Source: Helopsaltes ochotensis (lineage: Eukaryota > Chordata > Aves > Passeriformes > Locustellidae). From it: a stretch of 64,000 nt of DNA. The stretch covers positions 1,038,321 through 1,102,320 of the forward strand of contig VXBM01000128.1 in the NCBI GenBank assembly GCA_013400155.1. The letters run 5' to 3'. The notes under the pieces were generated by a model that ran no database searches, was not told the DNA's origin, and worked only from the letters and a program-made list of their open reading frames with translations. Shown piece after piece: positions 36,553 through 50,400 of this stretch. A program made the position numbers and the translations under genes. Within the stretch, counting starts at the first letter, position 1; each line of letters starts with the position of its first letter.

Positions 36553-37619
36553 AATTACAGCAATGTAATAAATGCAATCCTTTCCCTTTCTGTGGTAAAA
36601 CAAATGAACAAACAAACAACCCAAACAAACATTTCTTTAGTGAGAGCTCAGTTCCTCAACTCAACCCCCAGAATTTATATTACCCCAACTATTCAAAGTT
36701 TATACAGGTATCCAGATACTTGACTACCCATGAAACCTAAGGGAAATTATATAGTGATTGGCTTCACAGTTACTGCCATTCAACATTGTTCTTTTCAACC
36801 TCCAGGTTCTCAGTTGTTACTTGAATGACGCAGATTAGGTACAGTGGCACTAATGAAGTCACTGTCAATTTATAGAGATGTAAAACTGTGAACAGATTCT
36901 GCCCCAAACCCAACCAGTACAGAGACATGACCTATCAGTGAAGTCTGAACCTCTACTTGTACACTATTATAATTTTGTACACTAAATTGCTTTCAAATTG
37001 CAAAAACTCTATTTTTAATTTTATTAAGTTAGATGGATGTAAACATTTAGGCTGTAAAGAGAGACCTGAATCATTAAATATTCTCCATTTACTTATAATC
37101 AGATTGAAAAGGAGCATTAGATCTTTTCAAGCTGCTCTTAAGTGAAATAAGAATTATATATGTAATGCATCATCACATCTGATGGTTGATTTAATGCAGT
37201 CACTCATTTCTTCAAATTACCATGAAATTAAAGAAAAAAACCCAGTCAGTCTCCACTTTTTACTACCCATCTTAATTGCATAATACTTCCAGTAGTCATT
37301 CCTTAGATCTCATTCCTACCTGTAGCAGTGAGGAGCAAAGCAGGCTATATCAATCGCATTCAGGTATCACTTACTGCCACTTATATAATTGCATTTTAGA
37401 CAAGAAAAAGGGTTTTAGAGTCTGAAAGTTGTCAATATCTCATTTTTATGTGTGCCCCATACATGAGGAGCATCACTATATAGGGCTAAGAATAAAACCA
37501 GCATTAGAAATAACAATCTGGCCTTTGGTCTATTGCAAAGGCTTATCCACTGCAAGGTCCAATTTTTGCTGTAATTCTAAAAATAGGTCCCTTAATCATG
37601 AACCCAAACTAGATAGCTG
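36553..37619. other. Non-coding stretch
   Basis: A short A/C-rich (AAAC-like) run lies at 36601-36630. Nothing else was recognised. Confidence 0.5.
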
Positions 37620-37750
37620 AAAAAAACCACTAAAATCCAAAACCAAAACTGCCAAAAACAAAGCAAACAAAGACACAACAAGAAAGCCCCCAAAACCCCA
37701 ACCAAAAAAAATTAAACAACCCAAACCTAAACCAAACCAAAATTAAACCC
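37620..37750. repeat. A/C-rich low-complexity tract (131 bp)
   Basis: Almost only A and C on the plus strand, made of CAAAA, CCAAA and ACAA-like units with very few G or T. It reads as strongly T/G-rich on the minus strand. Confidence 0.85.
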
Positions 37751-40700
37751 AGCTCACTATAGAATAGCTACTGCAGATCATTGCAGGTAGTTCAGGAGCA
37801 AATCCAGCACCAAAAGAGTGCAATTCCAGCATAATCACAGAACGATTTGTTTACTACATCCCTCTCTGCATTCTGATGAAAATGACACAGTAAAGTTCAT
37901 AGAACTTTCAAAAAACTTTAAAAACTAGAAAGCGAAGGAGCAGGGGTTGTCACTGACTTGGTAAAGACTTCCTTTCCCCTGAAGCTTGTTGACTTCACTC
38001 ACTGTGTCGCACTCCCCAGGCTTTGATCCTGACAGCTTCTCTCCAAACCAGTCTCCCTAATTTTACCAGGTTTGTGCATACATTCATCTTCAAACTGTTG
38101 ATAAAGTACATGACTGTTGTCTGGATGTGATCTTAGATCTGCAACTTCTTTGTAGGGCAGGTTCCCATTATAATCATGCAAAGCAGCTTAGAAAAAGTGT
38201 TTTGAAGAAAGAGATCTTAATAATTAATTCTGTCTACACAAGTCCCCTACATCACTTGTAAAATCAGTATATTAATTAACGCTGTTTGTGGCAGTTTTAC
38301 AGGAACAACAGCTTTCTCTCCCTGGTGCACTTGTAGGAAAGCCTTGTGCTTCTGCATGTCCTTCTGTCCTGTGATTGCACCCCCAGAGCAGCTAATAATT
38401 TTGTTTTAGAAAACCACAGTGTTGGAGAAGCATTTCAATGAAGTTTCAATGCTCAGTAATTGGTAAAGATTCACCAGGATTTAGTCATGTTCTTATGCCT
38501 ACACCTATATCTCTGCCCAAGACAGTAAGAGTCACCTGAAAGACGCTTGTTACAGTACAAACTGACTAGTAGCTTAATCAAAAATAGCTTTTATTAACTG
38601 TCATTTCAGAAGGATTCCATTTCAGCTGCAAGGACTCTCATGTTTATGAACATACGAAAAAACCCTGAAACAGTTTATGTTTATTTATGTCCATAAGTTA
38701 CTACAAATAAAAAAATCGGTTCCAAGACATAACAGTACAATGGCTTTTCTCCAGCAACCTTCAAAAATCCCCAGCATTTTAATTGAAGAGGCATTTTTTT
38801 TTTGGTTTGGGTTTTTTTAAAGCTGTATAATGCAAGAGGAAGAAGTTGAAAGAAAAATGTTTGCTCAGTTCAAACAGCATCACATGATGGTACGTTCAGG
38901 ATGGCATGCCTTTGAAAAGGCACAGTTGAAAGTCTGAAAGCTTCAGTATATTCTTCATTTAATATCTGTTTTGGATAGGACTTATAAAAGACACTCTGCA
39001 CTTTGATCAGGGAGTTATATTTAGAAGAACTACACGAGCCAAATTATTTTTCCAACAGATTCATGCCGTGTTTTCTGTCCACTGACTACCCAAATAGGTC
39101 CCTGGATGGTGATAAATGAAGGCAGTTGCTTTAAAAAGCAGGGGAAAAAAAAGAAAGCATGGCCCATCACTAATCAGATAAAGCAAGAGATATTATTTAT
39201 ACTGAGAATGTACTGTTTTCACATAGCTTCAGAGGCCTCAGTTTCTCGAAACACTGCGCTCATCTCTAAAGGCAGCGAGACTTAAACAAATGCTGACATG
39301 CTTTGCTGAAACGTGGCCTTGAACCAACAGTCAAATTAAAAAAGTGCAGATGACATCAGGCATCCTTTGAATTCTATTCCTACTTAATGGACAGATAGGC
39401 AGAGGAATAGATAAGATACGTGACTGGAATGTGTGAGGAGCTGGGAATATGAAACAGAGAATCTGGTTCCAACATCTTTTGCAATACTACTGAGGTGCAC
39501 TATTTTTTTTCCTCCCCTTTAGGATAATATATAAACCTATTACAGTAAGAAATGAATTTGGTCACATTGCAATGATTAGCAGATGATCGTCGTGGAAATC
39601 AAAGAACTATGTCTTGCATTTTTAATCCAATGGTAAAAGACCAACCTACCATGTTACCCTGTTCTCCATGGCGTGGAAGTTTTGCAGAGTGTCTGGACTG
39701 CTGGAGTTTTTACAGTCTACTATCACATTGCTGAGTGTTGCAGCACAGGACAAATTTTGACACAACAGGGAGTCATCTCAGATCGAGTCTTCAGAGAGCT
39801 CGTTGTTGGTTTCTGATAAACAGAATGTTAAAATTTCCCATCTACCTCTATGCAAACAGAACCTCATCTTAAAACAGGAGACCTCTTTCAGCCCATCAAT
39901 CTTTGGATATATTTTTACTTTGTTGTCCCTCTGTAGTCTTCTAATTCCATGGATTCCTGTAAAGACAGCTTTAAAAGATTTGAGGGTTTTTCTAGTTATT
40001 ATTTTTATAATCATTATTAATAATTATTGATAATTAATTAATGAACAAGCTCCTAGAAACTGGTCTGAAAGACATATTGAACCACAGGTGAGAAATAACA
40101 CACATAACACACAAATCTTTCAAAGTTGCAGTTTCAAGAAAAATTGACAGCCATTTCATACTGTATCTAACACTGAAATATGGTAGTGATTAATAAATTT
40201 TTAAAAAAACCCTTCAGTGACTCTGAAAATCAAATTATTTTTAAAATTATTTCTAACATTTCCTTGAATTTCTTGGCACAGAGAAATCACCTGCACTATT
40301 TATTTTAGTGGAGCAACAACACTTTAGAGCAGCCTGAGGATGTGACAGGTTCGAGGTCTATTATTACACTTGGATTTAACCAGATAGAACAGCTTTCAAA
40401 GTGCATTACTGATAAGGGATGGTTTGATACGAACAGCCTAACTTTATTAGAGGCTCAGCTGATTCTGAGGCCCAGAAATAAGGTAGCTGAAAATCCCTCC
40501 TGTTATCTTTGATAACTTCAGCGCTGTATAAGAACAGGAGACTGATGAGATTCTGATAAATAAAAACGAGCATTAAAGGAGGGAAATCAGTTATGTGCAT
40601 TGTCATGAGCAGATTTCCCAGTTTTTGAGTACAAGGATATTCACTTCCTAAACACAGACAGATTTAAAATCCCAAAGCAGGGAAAACTTAAATATTTAGA

Positions 40701-42103
40701 ATCACTGTAATCCCAATATGGTATTTAAAAAGGAACAGAATCTTCTGTTTGTCTCAAGCCTTTTCAAGCCTAGCTGAGGAGTTTCTTACCTTGCTGTCTT
40801 CACTGCATGTACTTGGAAGCTCAATTGGATATGACTAAATAGTTCCCACCTTTAAAAATCAAAACTCCAAAGACCCATTAATCTGATGAAGTCAAATACG
40901 ACAACCTTAAGTGTGAAACTTTAAAAGAAAAGTTGCATTCTTGACTAAAGCAGGCAGAGTTACTTACAAAGAAGGCTAATCCATTCGACCTGCTAAAGCT
41001 ATATTTCACATTTGATTAAAAACATGCCACTCTAAGTACACAGAAAAGGCTGGAGCATGACGGAGTCGGGCCACTCCTGCTCTAGCCAATATTTTCTGTG
41101 AACTTGCTGGGAACTGGCAGAAACATTAATCTTCTTTCCACCCCCTCTCTCCCCCTGTTAAATCTGCTGCTAGGAAAACACTCTCTCGTGAAGCCCACGG
41201 GGAAGATGTCCCTGCTGAGACAGGATAAAAGACTCTTACATGACTCTTCCTAGCCTGTATGGGTCCATCAGTGGCTCATATCCAAGAAAACAATCTTATA
41301 GTCGGTTGATCTGTGAAAGAACCCTCCACAGATTGCAAGCGATGAGCCAGCCACATCTAGTTCCCGCTATAAACACACCTTTGCAAAATACATGTGTGAC
41401 TGTCTCTTTGTGGTAATGGTTTACTGGATTCTCTTATCACTGTGATCACAGAGATGTAAAAAGATAGAAAGGGCCTTTGGAAAATATCTCTTCTTTTTTT
41501 TAATGCGTTGTATATTCTTAACTCTTTTTAAAATTCCCTGGTGTTGTAGGATGCTAAATGCACTGGAAATTCAAATTGGAATCTAGAATCCAAATCACTG
41601 AAAGAAGAAGTGCAGCAGACTAGAAAATGAAAGAAGAAGCCAAAAGGCAAAAAAGCCTAAGCACAGATGCTGGCATATTTCCCCCTTCTCTCCCCTGTTT
41701 TGCAAGTCACACTATTTTCTAATTTGCAATGAAAGAAATTAACCTGTAACAGAATGTCACAGTCTCTGCCACACAACAGGGGTTTATTGCATTTAAGCTT
41801 CAGAAAAAGTTAATCATAATGTGCAAATAAGAAGTGTATTCTCTTAATGATTTAATGGTGCCAGCTCCTTTTCTTGTATTGAGTCTGTTGAACAATTTTA
41901 CGACATCTAAAGAAACTTTTCCCAACACTTGAAATATGGGTTTTTTTCTTTTATTAATGAAGTGTATCTGGGCTACTCCATAATTTAACCTCTTGTTGCA
42001 TTTCCAAGCCTTTACATCCTTTAATCTGGTGCAGTAATAGATGAATTTATTACTGGATAGTGCTGTCTTGAATAGAAAACATCAATCATTTGAGCATTTT
42101 TGG
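37751..42103. other. Non-coding stretch
   Basis: No mobile element or gene recognised. It includes an AT-rich block at 39990-40045 made of ATT/TAA units, and a repeat-free, more balanced segment at about 41030-41460. Frames under 80 codons only. Confidence 0.5.
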
Positions 42104-42234
42104 GATCATAGAATCACAGAAAATTTTGGGTTAGAAGGGACTTTAAAGATCATCTTGTTCCAATCCCCTGCCATGGGCAGGGACACCTTCCAGTAGACCA
42201 GGCTGTGCAACACCCCAACCTGGCTTTGAACACA
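42104..42234 (-). mobile_element. CR1 LINE short 3' end, minus strand
   Basis: The plus strand reads ATCATAGAATCACAGAAAAT, GGGTTAGAAGGGACTTTAAAG, CCATGGGCAGGGACACCTTCC, then CTGGCTTTGAACAC. This is the reverse complement of the CR1 3' UTR. It is 5'-truncated. Confidence 0.9.
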
Positions 42235-44440
42235 AAGGTTGAAGGGATGTATCTCAAAATCAAGTTTTACATTGATTTGGCCAACATCATCAATCTTAAA
42301 AAAAAGAAGAGAAGATCTTAGCAGGCTGTTGAGACTGCCTGGGAGAGAATACACCTGTTTTGAAATGGAGCTGATAAGACTTCAAAACATTAATAGCTTA
42401 TAGGTCTGGTTACCTTGAATGCTTTTGGTCAGATTTGCCTCTGAAGGGGTAAGATTCTACTATTTTTTGTATGTTAATTTCTTAACAATGATACTAGGAA
42501 TTTAAAAGACTAGGTAAAAGCCCCAAAGCAACCAAAACCCCCAAATCTTGGCACAAGAGGACAAGATTGGATTGAAAGGATCTCATGGTCATCCTGTACT
42601 ACTTTAAGACAACACTAGGTTTTCTCAGGTTCTTAGAGCTGGAATAATCTAGACTGAGGCAGAATAATCCTCAACTTCATCCCATTATTTAATTATGCAA
42701 ACATTGACTAGGGGCTAAAGAAAGCAGTGTAGGAGGAAATCTGGATATGTAGTACGAGGAACTTCAGATATCTAAACCTTATCAGAACTGCAAACATCTC
42801 TTTTTTAGGGCTCCACAGTACAAGTAGAAAATTAGTATGTCCCCATGAAATCACCCTGAACAAAGCCAGCCTATGAGAACTTCCTCTGTGCATGTTTCAT
42901 AGTTGTTTGAGGTAAAGTTTCATCTGTCCAAGGGATCAATGATGCCAAAATGGGGCAAAGCTAATTCATGAAACAGTTAAGACATCTAGTTCTTTCGGAT
43001 TTGAATGCTTTTGTCTCCATTATCCACTATAAAGGATGGTCTTTGCTCCAAAATGTAGCCCCTGATAAAGTTAAGACCTCCCCTTTCTTCTGTAAAATAA
43101 TTAAATGCTTTTGATTGAGCTATGAGTGCCTGTGAACAAAAGATAGACTTTTCAGAAGTACCTGAGTTGCTTAATCTTCTGTGAGCCAGAAATTTATTGG
43201 TAGTGACTAAGATACAAGCCCCTAAATGCTTAAATGTTTTTCTGCTACAAACACAAATTGTTTTGAAAACTGTACTAAATCCAGTGCTTCCCTTTCTCTC
43301 TGTGAAATGTAATTGCTACAGGCTCACTGGAGAGAGGATTTTTACTGGTCCAGAGTTTAGTAAAGCTTATCTGCACAAATACACAGGTAAATTAAGGTGG
43401 TTTGGCTTGGAAAAGCAACACCACAGTTTGGTTTTGTCATTACACTTTCAAATAGAAGGGGGAGTAATGTTGTGGTATGAAGCCAGTATGTGGCTTATTT
43501 TGAAGGTATAGCAAATTAACAAAATAATGTGAAAAGAAACTAAGGAGCAAAATGGTGCAGAGGAAAATCATGCATTTTCATTTGTGGCAGTTCTTCTGAT
43601 GGGATGAATTCAGTCCAGTATATCCTATTCTTATAGATTTTAATTTTGTAAAGATGAGTAAAGGGTGAAGTTTTCCATCAGGGCACACTGATAAATGACA
43701 ACTCTGTGTATCCCCCTACCCTGCTTTAACTGCATTTCCAAAATGCTAGTGTCCTCACTTACCCAAACAGACTATAATGCAATACCTGAGATATTGCTGG
43801 GTCTTTTTTATAGCTTTAGTTGCTCAACGATCATTTTCCTCTAGCTTGTAGATTATCTATGCATTCATATTCCATAATTCTACCTTTCAGAGCTATAAGG
43901 AGTTTAATTTTGATTTCTTTGAAACCAACTTCATGAAAACTGTTTGACCATAAAAACTAATTAGCAAAGACTCTCAGTGTTAATCTTGTGCAATAGACTA
44001 TAGCTGGAGGATGCAAAAAGACCATTTCCTCCATAATAACTGCAGCATTTCATCATCTTAAGCTACACAGCAATGTAAAGGTAATGACATTTTTATTTTA
44101 TCTTTTTATTATGGGACTCATCAATACCACTATCCATTTTCATTTTTTTCTAACATCTGCTTGCAATATCCAAGCAAAGTCTCTAGAGGATCATACAATC
44201 ATTTTCAGATGCTAGTACACTGAAAATGAGGATTTTGAGATCCCAAGAAGCATTGATGGCATGCAGTCTAATAATACAAATGTTAGCTCTGCCTTTGAAT
44301 TATTTGCATTACAGACAGTTAAAAAAGACCTTATAAGAATGGTGCAAGACAAAGGAGATGGCGCCATTCTCAGAGGCCAGGTAACATTTAACAATGTATT
44401 TAACAATGAGGGTGGTCTTTGAACTGAAAAGACCCCTTCC
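42235..44440. other. Non-coding stretch
   Basis: The plus-strand frame at 43197-43511 (104 codons) has no recognised domain. No element recognised. Confidence 0.5.
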
Positions 44441-44490
44441 TTGGGTTAGAAGGGACCTAAAACCTAAAATCATCTAGTTCCAGCCTCCTT
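44441..44490 (-). mobile_element. CR1 LINE remnant, about 50 bp, minus strand
   Basis: TTGGGTTAGAAGGGACCTAA followed by AATCATCTAGTTCCAGCC resembles the reverse complement of the CR1 3' end, with a small internal duplication (ACCTAAAACCTAAAA). Short and diverged, so less sure. Confidence 0.6.
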
Positions 44491-47400
44491 TCTGAGGAGG
44501 GTTTACTTCATTTGTGCCAAGTTGATGAACCAACTTTCAAGGAATTTTCAAGAAACTTGAAACTTTCTTAGATGGAAAATCTGATACACATCCTGGGGAG
44601 CAAACAATTTTCAGCAAATAATAGCAATGTGACTCCTGGCTGACTTATCCTCTAAGAAAAACCAAAGAAAAAAACCTGTATCAATCACAACCTTTCTGTG
44701 GCTTGTACTGCCCTTGGAGACTTAAGGAATTAAAGTTTTTTAACAACAGTTACCTGAAACCGCCTTGCTCATAAAGGCCAGAGCAGCTCAAATCTGCAGA
44801 CTTTGGTAGCTGCATCAGTACTTCTTAGGGAAAATCCTGAGAAGCTTCACTAGCCATCATGCAAGTCCTACTTTGCTTGCAATCAGTTCTTTTTATTGTT
44901 TAATATTTGCAAAATACCAACAGTGTTATACACCAGCAGGTAAAGGCATGAAGAGAAATTCCTTGTCACAAAGAGATTGCCATTTAGATACACAGTGTAC
45001 TGACAAAGGAGAGCGTAATGGGAAGCAAAGAGTGCGTAGAGTAATTGAATGATGCATTTAAGCATGCATTTTGTTATCTCTATGGGGCTTTATGTTTGTT
45101 TTCTTTTTGACTTATTGAATTCGGTGTTCATACTTTTCAATCATTCATTAGCTAAACAGTTCTCTTGTGGTTTGAGTAGATTAGGAAATGAGGACTGGGA
45201 CAAGCTAAAACTGGGAAAAAGGTGGGTATTTTGTGAAGCAGAGGCAGCTCACATCACTTCTGGAATACTTCTCGCTGCTTTTACCAGGGATCTGCCTGAT
45301 GGAGACTCTGCTCTGCAGAATTGGTTTGCTCTTAATACCAGTCGGTGCAGCCTCTACAGACAACGTGGTTTCCTGCAGCAACTGCAAGTTGCCCAGCCAA
45401 AACCCAGCCAACCAAATCATTGGGATTTGGAACATGAAAAGAACATAGGCAGAATCTGCCTAATTAACTTGACAGGCCATGGAAAATTGGTGATTTTGAT
45501 TTAGCATCTCTCTGTCTATTAGATATTATCCTGTGAGACAGCATAATGGAAAGGATTTATGGAGTTATTTAATTTTTTTTCTTCTTATAAAGAGTTAAGG
45601 AGCAAGTTGGTTTCATATGACTCTATATCTTTTCCCCATTGCTCAAGAAACAATCCATACAACCTATTTTAAAGAACTTCCTTGGGAAAAGTTTTGGGAA
45701 AGTGCCTTCTTGTCTCTAATGGCCATAAAACAAGCTCTGAACAGCCTTTCCAGACGAGGAGATCTGCAGAACTCGTATCAAACATGCTGGTACAACATGG
45801 TGTTCAGATTTTTGAAATGTCTCAATCAATACTTCATGGGTCAGCAAATATTTCAAGTCCAAAACAATGCCAAATCTACAAAGACCCCTTTCAGCTGGTC
45901 TATTTAATAGGTATTCACTAGCAATCTAGATATGAGATGGTATTTGAAATATGCAATGTTAAGAAAAAAAGGTAAAATTAAATATACATAAAACATTTAG
46001 AAAAATGTGAGTGTTTAAAGTGGGTAAATTTGTCCACCAAGAGGAAGACTTTACTTCATGGTGCCCTAATTTAAAGAAAATTAACAGTAAAATGAAGAGG
46101 TTGAGTATGCCAAGCTACAATGACCTCACTGTCTCACAGCTAGGACAAGAAAATACCCAGAAGAATGATTTTATCCCATTTTTTGGCATCTATGTAAGTA
46201 AAACTTCTCCCAGGCAAGGCAAGCAAAGTTTGGCCATTTCTTCAATATAAAATACAGAAAAAAAAAGTCTATTTGGAAATCTTACATGGAGAGTCTTAAT
46301 TAGCCATCAAGTTGTACTTGTAACTATATTACGTATTACAGTCCCTTGGGACAAAAATCAAATTTCCCTGTGTGCTTGTCCCTTACTGGGAAAATAATAT
46401 CCAAACCCACCAACTTGACTCTTCTAAGTTTTCATCATCTCACTATTAAAATATTACAATGAAAATAAATCCTTCATGCTAAAGATATAAGCACAGTGTA
46501 CATTCAGCCTCCAAAAGCAGGCTGAAGTGTTGTTAGTCCATATTATCCCTTCCTGCTGGGGCAGAATTCTAGGTAAGTCTTACATCCTCAGAAATGTCAG
46601 CTCAGGTTCAATTATGACTTTTAAATGCCAGTGATGCCCGATCACCTTTCCACATCGCATTCATGAAGAAAAAAAGTTTTCAGGACAGTACAGGTGATAT
46701 AGATACAGCTTAAAATGGAAGACACTGAAGTCACCTACAGTTATATTCGATGCTGATGTAAACTACAGCATGTAACATTTCCAGTTGCTACACACAAATC
46801 TGTCTGGACACTTGGTGGACTCTCCTGTCCATACCTTGTTTCAGGGGCCAATTATCCCCAGCAAGGTGATTGTCATTATATGCCAAGAGGTGCTCCGCTG
46901 GTGCATTAGACTGTATAAGTGGGAAAGCATCCTTATATTTAGGATAACTACGTCCTTTCAACTATTTTTGCAACATTTCATTTCAGATACACCCAGAAGT
47001 AAACCAGTAACCTCAGAACATGCTTATCCAAGAGGTTTGAGGCTTCTTCTCAATGGATCAGTTTAATTAAGTGTTGGGGATTTTTAAAATCTCATTTCAT
47101 AACACTTGGTTTTGTTTTTTTTTAATGAAGAGTTAAAAAAAAAAACTTTCAAAACAAGTATCTCACATTCTGAAAGCTCTTTTTTGGAACATATGGTCTT
47201 ATCCTTCAGAAATTATGTGTTCTCTTGACACAGGCTGTGACAATCAACTTGCACATGAAGTACTGCTATATTATAATTACTCAGTTATGCCAGGCTTTTC
47301 AACAAAACTTTCCCAGAAGTTCCTGTCACTCAATTTTTAAAGTGCATTCAGAGATTTGAAGCTTTAATGAGCCTTGATATAGTTAAGTAAAGGTCCCACC

Positions 47401-50400
47401 CAGCCTGTGAAGGCAATCTCTGCTCCATGCTGAAGTGCCGTGGCAACAGCCAGCCCCAGGCAACAAATACCAAGTCTCAGGCAACTTCCAGAGAATTCAG
47501 AAAGCTTCAAGCTAGAAACAAAGTAGCCCATGAAAATGGCATCAACTCACACCCATCTCCTGGGAACAGATGGATCCATGACATAAAGCTTTGTGAACCG
47601 AGAATCAAGCCAGGCTGGAAGCGTGGTACCATGTTACAAACCCTGCTTGCATTTCCTCAACACCTTCCTATAAAAAGACTCATTATTGACATTATGTTAA
47701 TACATTTCATGAGGGTCACCTCGTAGCCTCTTAACTTAATAATGGAGTGAATTTGGCGGGTGTATTAGCTGGTGCCCATGTGAGTAGCATTTTAAATCCA
47801 AATCTGAATTTAGTTCCATATGGAATTTGCACCTCTTCCAGATCAATTTTGTACAACCACAAACCCTGTGTTTTAAAGAGCTGTGCCCAGTCACTTCTCA
47901 GTGAGGTGCAGGTTTTCTGATTTTCTCAGCTCTCTCTTTGCCATTCTCTTTCCAAAATTCAGTGACTCCTCTCCCAAGGCTGCGTAGGAAAAAAACCAAA
48001 AATTACAGTGCTGAGCTCTGACAGCTCACTTCAGTACAGCAAACAAAGCTACATTAATCATATACATCCCCTAACGAGATTAAATACAGTTGAGGGCTGG
48101 ACATATTCTGAAGAAGCCTCTGATCAGAGGTGCTGCCCTGGCCCACAGACTGGAGCTGCAGAAAGCAGTCAACCTTCAGCCACCGCCTGGCACCACTTCA
48201 GACTGGATCCACAGATGGGAGCTCTTCATGGGTCAGCAGCCTCCAAACCTCCCACTTCACAAGATGCAAATAGATCCTCTGAACACAGCAAGGAGATTAG
48301 CAGAGAAATAATTCCAGCCAGATATCTGCGGCCAGATATTCATCCTGGGGACCTGCCAGACTTTCTACTCAGCCAATCCATTTTTAAAGACAGCATCTTA
48401 TTAGCACCTTACAGTTCTTGAATTACTTTGTCGAGTCTTTCTAATGAGACAGCAATCTGTCCAAGAGTATTAAGAGAAGCAAATGATAGACCTTTACTTT
48501 CTGATTTGATTACACAGGTGTATTCAAAGGTTAGAGGAATGACAGCAGACTGGAAGACAGGAAATCTTACTCGGAGCAGTTGTTGGCTACATTATTTGCG
48601 AGAGCAGTCTTGCAAATACCAGAATTTTGGCTTTAAAGAGAATGATGATCTTTTCTTCTACCTCCCCTAACAGGGAATAGCTACAGTATATTCACCTTCC
48701 TCTTACAATGAACCCCAGTACAACCTTCAGTCTTACGTTATAGAACTTTCAGTAGTCATATGCAATCTAAACAAATTCAAACTGTCTGCATCAGCTATTT
48801 TTCTCCTATTTTCATTTTACTGACCTCTAATTAAACCAGTTCAGCAAGGTGCATTTCTTAAATGCATTTTTCTAGTTCTGCTTCCTTACATACAAGCGAT
48901 ATCAAGAGGTAATTATATATTTTATTAATAACTAAAGCTCAAAATGACACAACAAATTCTCATTTTACCATAGCCTTCAATTCATATGCCTTACTTTTGC
49001 CAAATGCTACCACGCAATGGGTCATGTTCATCATTACAGTGTATTATTTCAAGAAAATGAAAACTGTAATCCCAGTCTCACTGGAACAATGGCAAAGACA
49101 GAAGTGGAACTTTTTCCCCTTAACTCCACTTGTCTCCAACATGGACTTATCCATGGGGACCCTCATGCATAAGCTCCCGTTTGAGTCAGCAGTGAAAACA
49201 GACAGGAATGATTCATATCACTCCAATATGGAACTGTGGGATGAATCCCTTCACCTGAGAAAGTGGAGAGCTCAAACTTGGCTTGCTTCAAAGCCAAGTA
49301 GGCATAACACAAACACCAGCTATGAATCATGCAAGTGGGAAACCACACGGAAACTCAACATTTCCAACGGAAATGAGGCTGTTTGCATTTTCACTTCCAG
49401 ACCAGAAAGTTTAGAATTTGATTTAAAACTTTTATTACATTCATTTCCCATCTTCTTTTTTAGGTTTTTTATTTTTTCTGTGTATACCTTCCATAGAAAA
49501 ACTCAGTCAGAAACCGCCATTCATAGTTAAATCGCAAAGCAAAAAAAAAAAACAAAAACAAACCCAACAAAAATCTTCAAAGCAACGATTTTATGTAAAG
49601 CGCAACAGAAAGGATACACTGAAAATGAGAAGCTTCTACCAGAAGAGCATGAAGAGGATCTTAGTTTTCACTCCTCATGTATGGTTTGGGTCCTGAACTG
49701 CAAGAACAAGGTCCTTTCTGCATGGATTGCACATTTGGTCATAGCCACGAGGCATCATGGTAAAAGCAGCACATCCTGTCCAAGTTGCTGCTGCAGGAGC
49801 ATCCCAGTGTCCTCCAACAGCCTCCCCAAGACACAGCAGGCTGGGTTCCTTCAGTCTGTGGATGTAGGGATTTGTGAAAATAGACTGTAAAAATCATTCC
49901 CAGCTAACAATTTTTCTCTAGCATCAGACGTGCACCCAACACACAAGGATTAGATGTACTTTATTTCTTTTTTATCTTTCAGCATATAACTCTGTGTTTC
50001 CTGAAATCAGGCTCTTCGCCAGCAAACTCCCATCAGCTGAGCAGAGTCATGTGGCTGCCCTTCTCCCCATCTCCCTGGTTGTGGGAGCACAAGTCACAGG
50101 TTATAACATTAATTTGTGCAACTTCTGCCAAAACCTACAAGATTCACACAAGCTCTGGAAGAAACGAACAGTGCCAAAGCAGAGAAATCTCTCAGTGCCA
50201 CATCCCTTTGATGCCCTCCATAAATCCAGCAACATTTTGGTAATAACATACTGCGTGCAGACACAAAACCCCACACTTTAAATAATAGTCTTGTTACAAA
50301 TTTGTAAACATAGCTAAAAAGCAATAATACCTCCCTTCACTGCTTGCTTTTGGAACAGCTGCTGTCACTGTTGCAGACCATCTGCAGTCAGGAAGGTAAC

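Noticed and set aside
35966..36628. 220-codon minus-strand frame, the longest in the window
   Set aside because: It is antisense to a plus-strand CR1 LINE fragment; the length comes from repeat composition, not from a gene.
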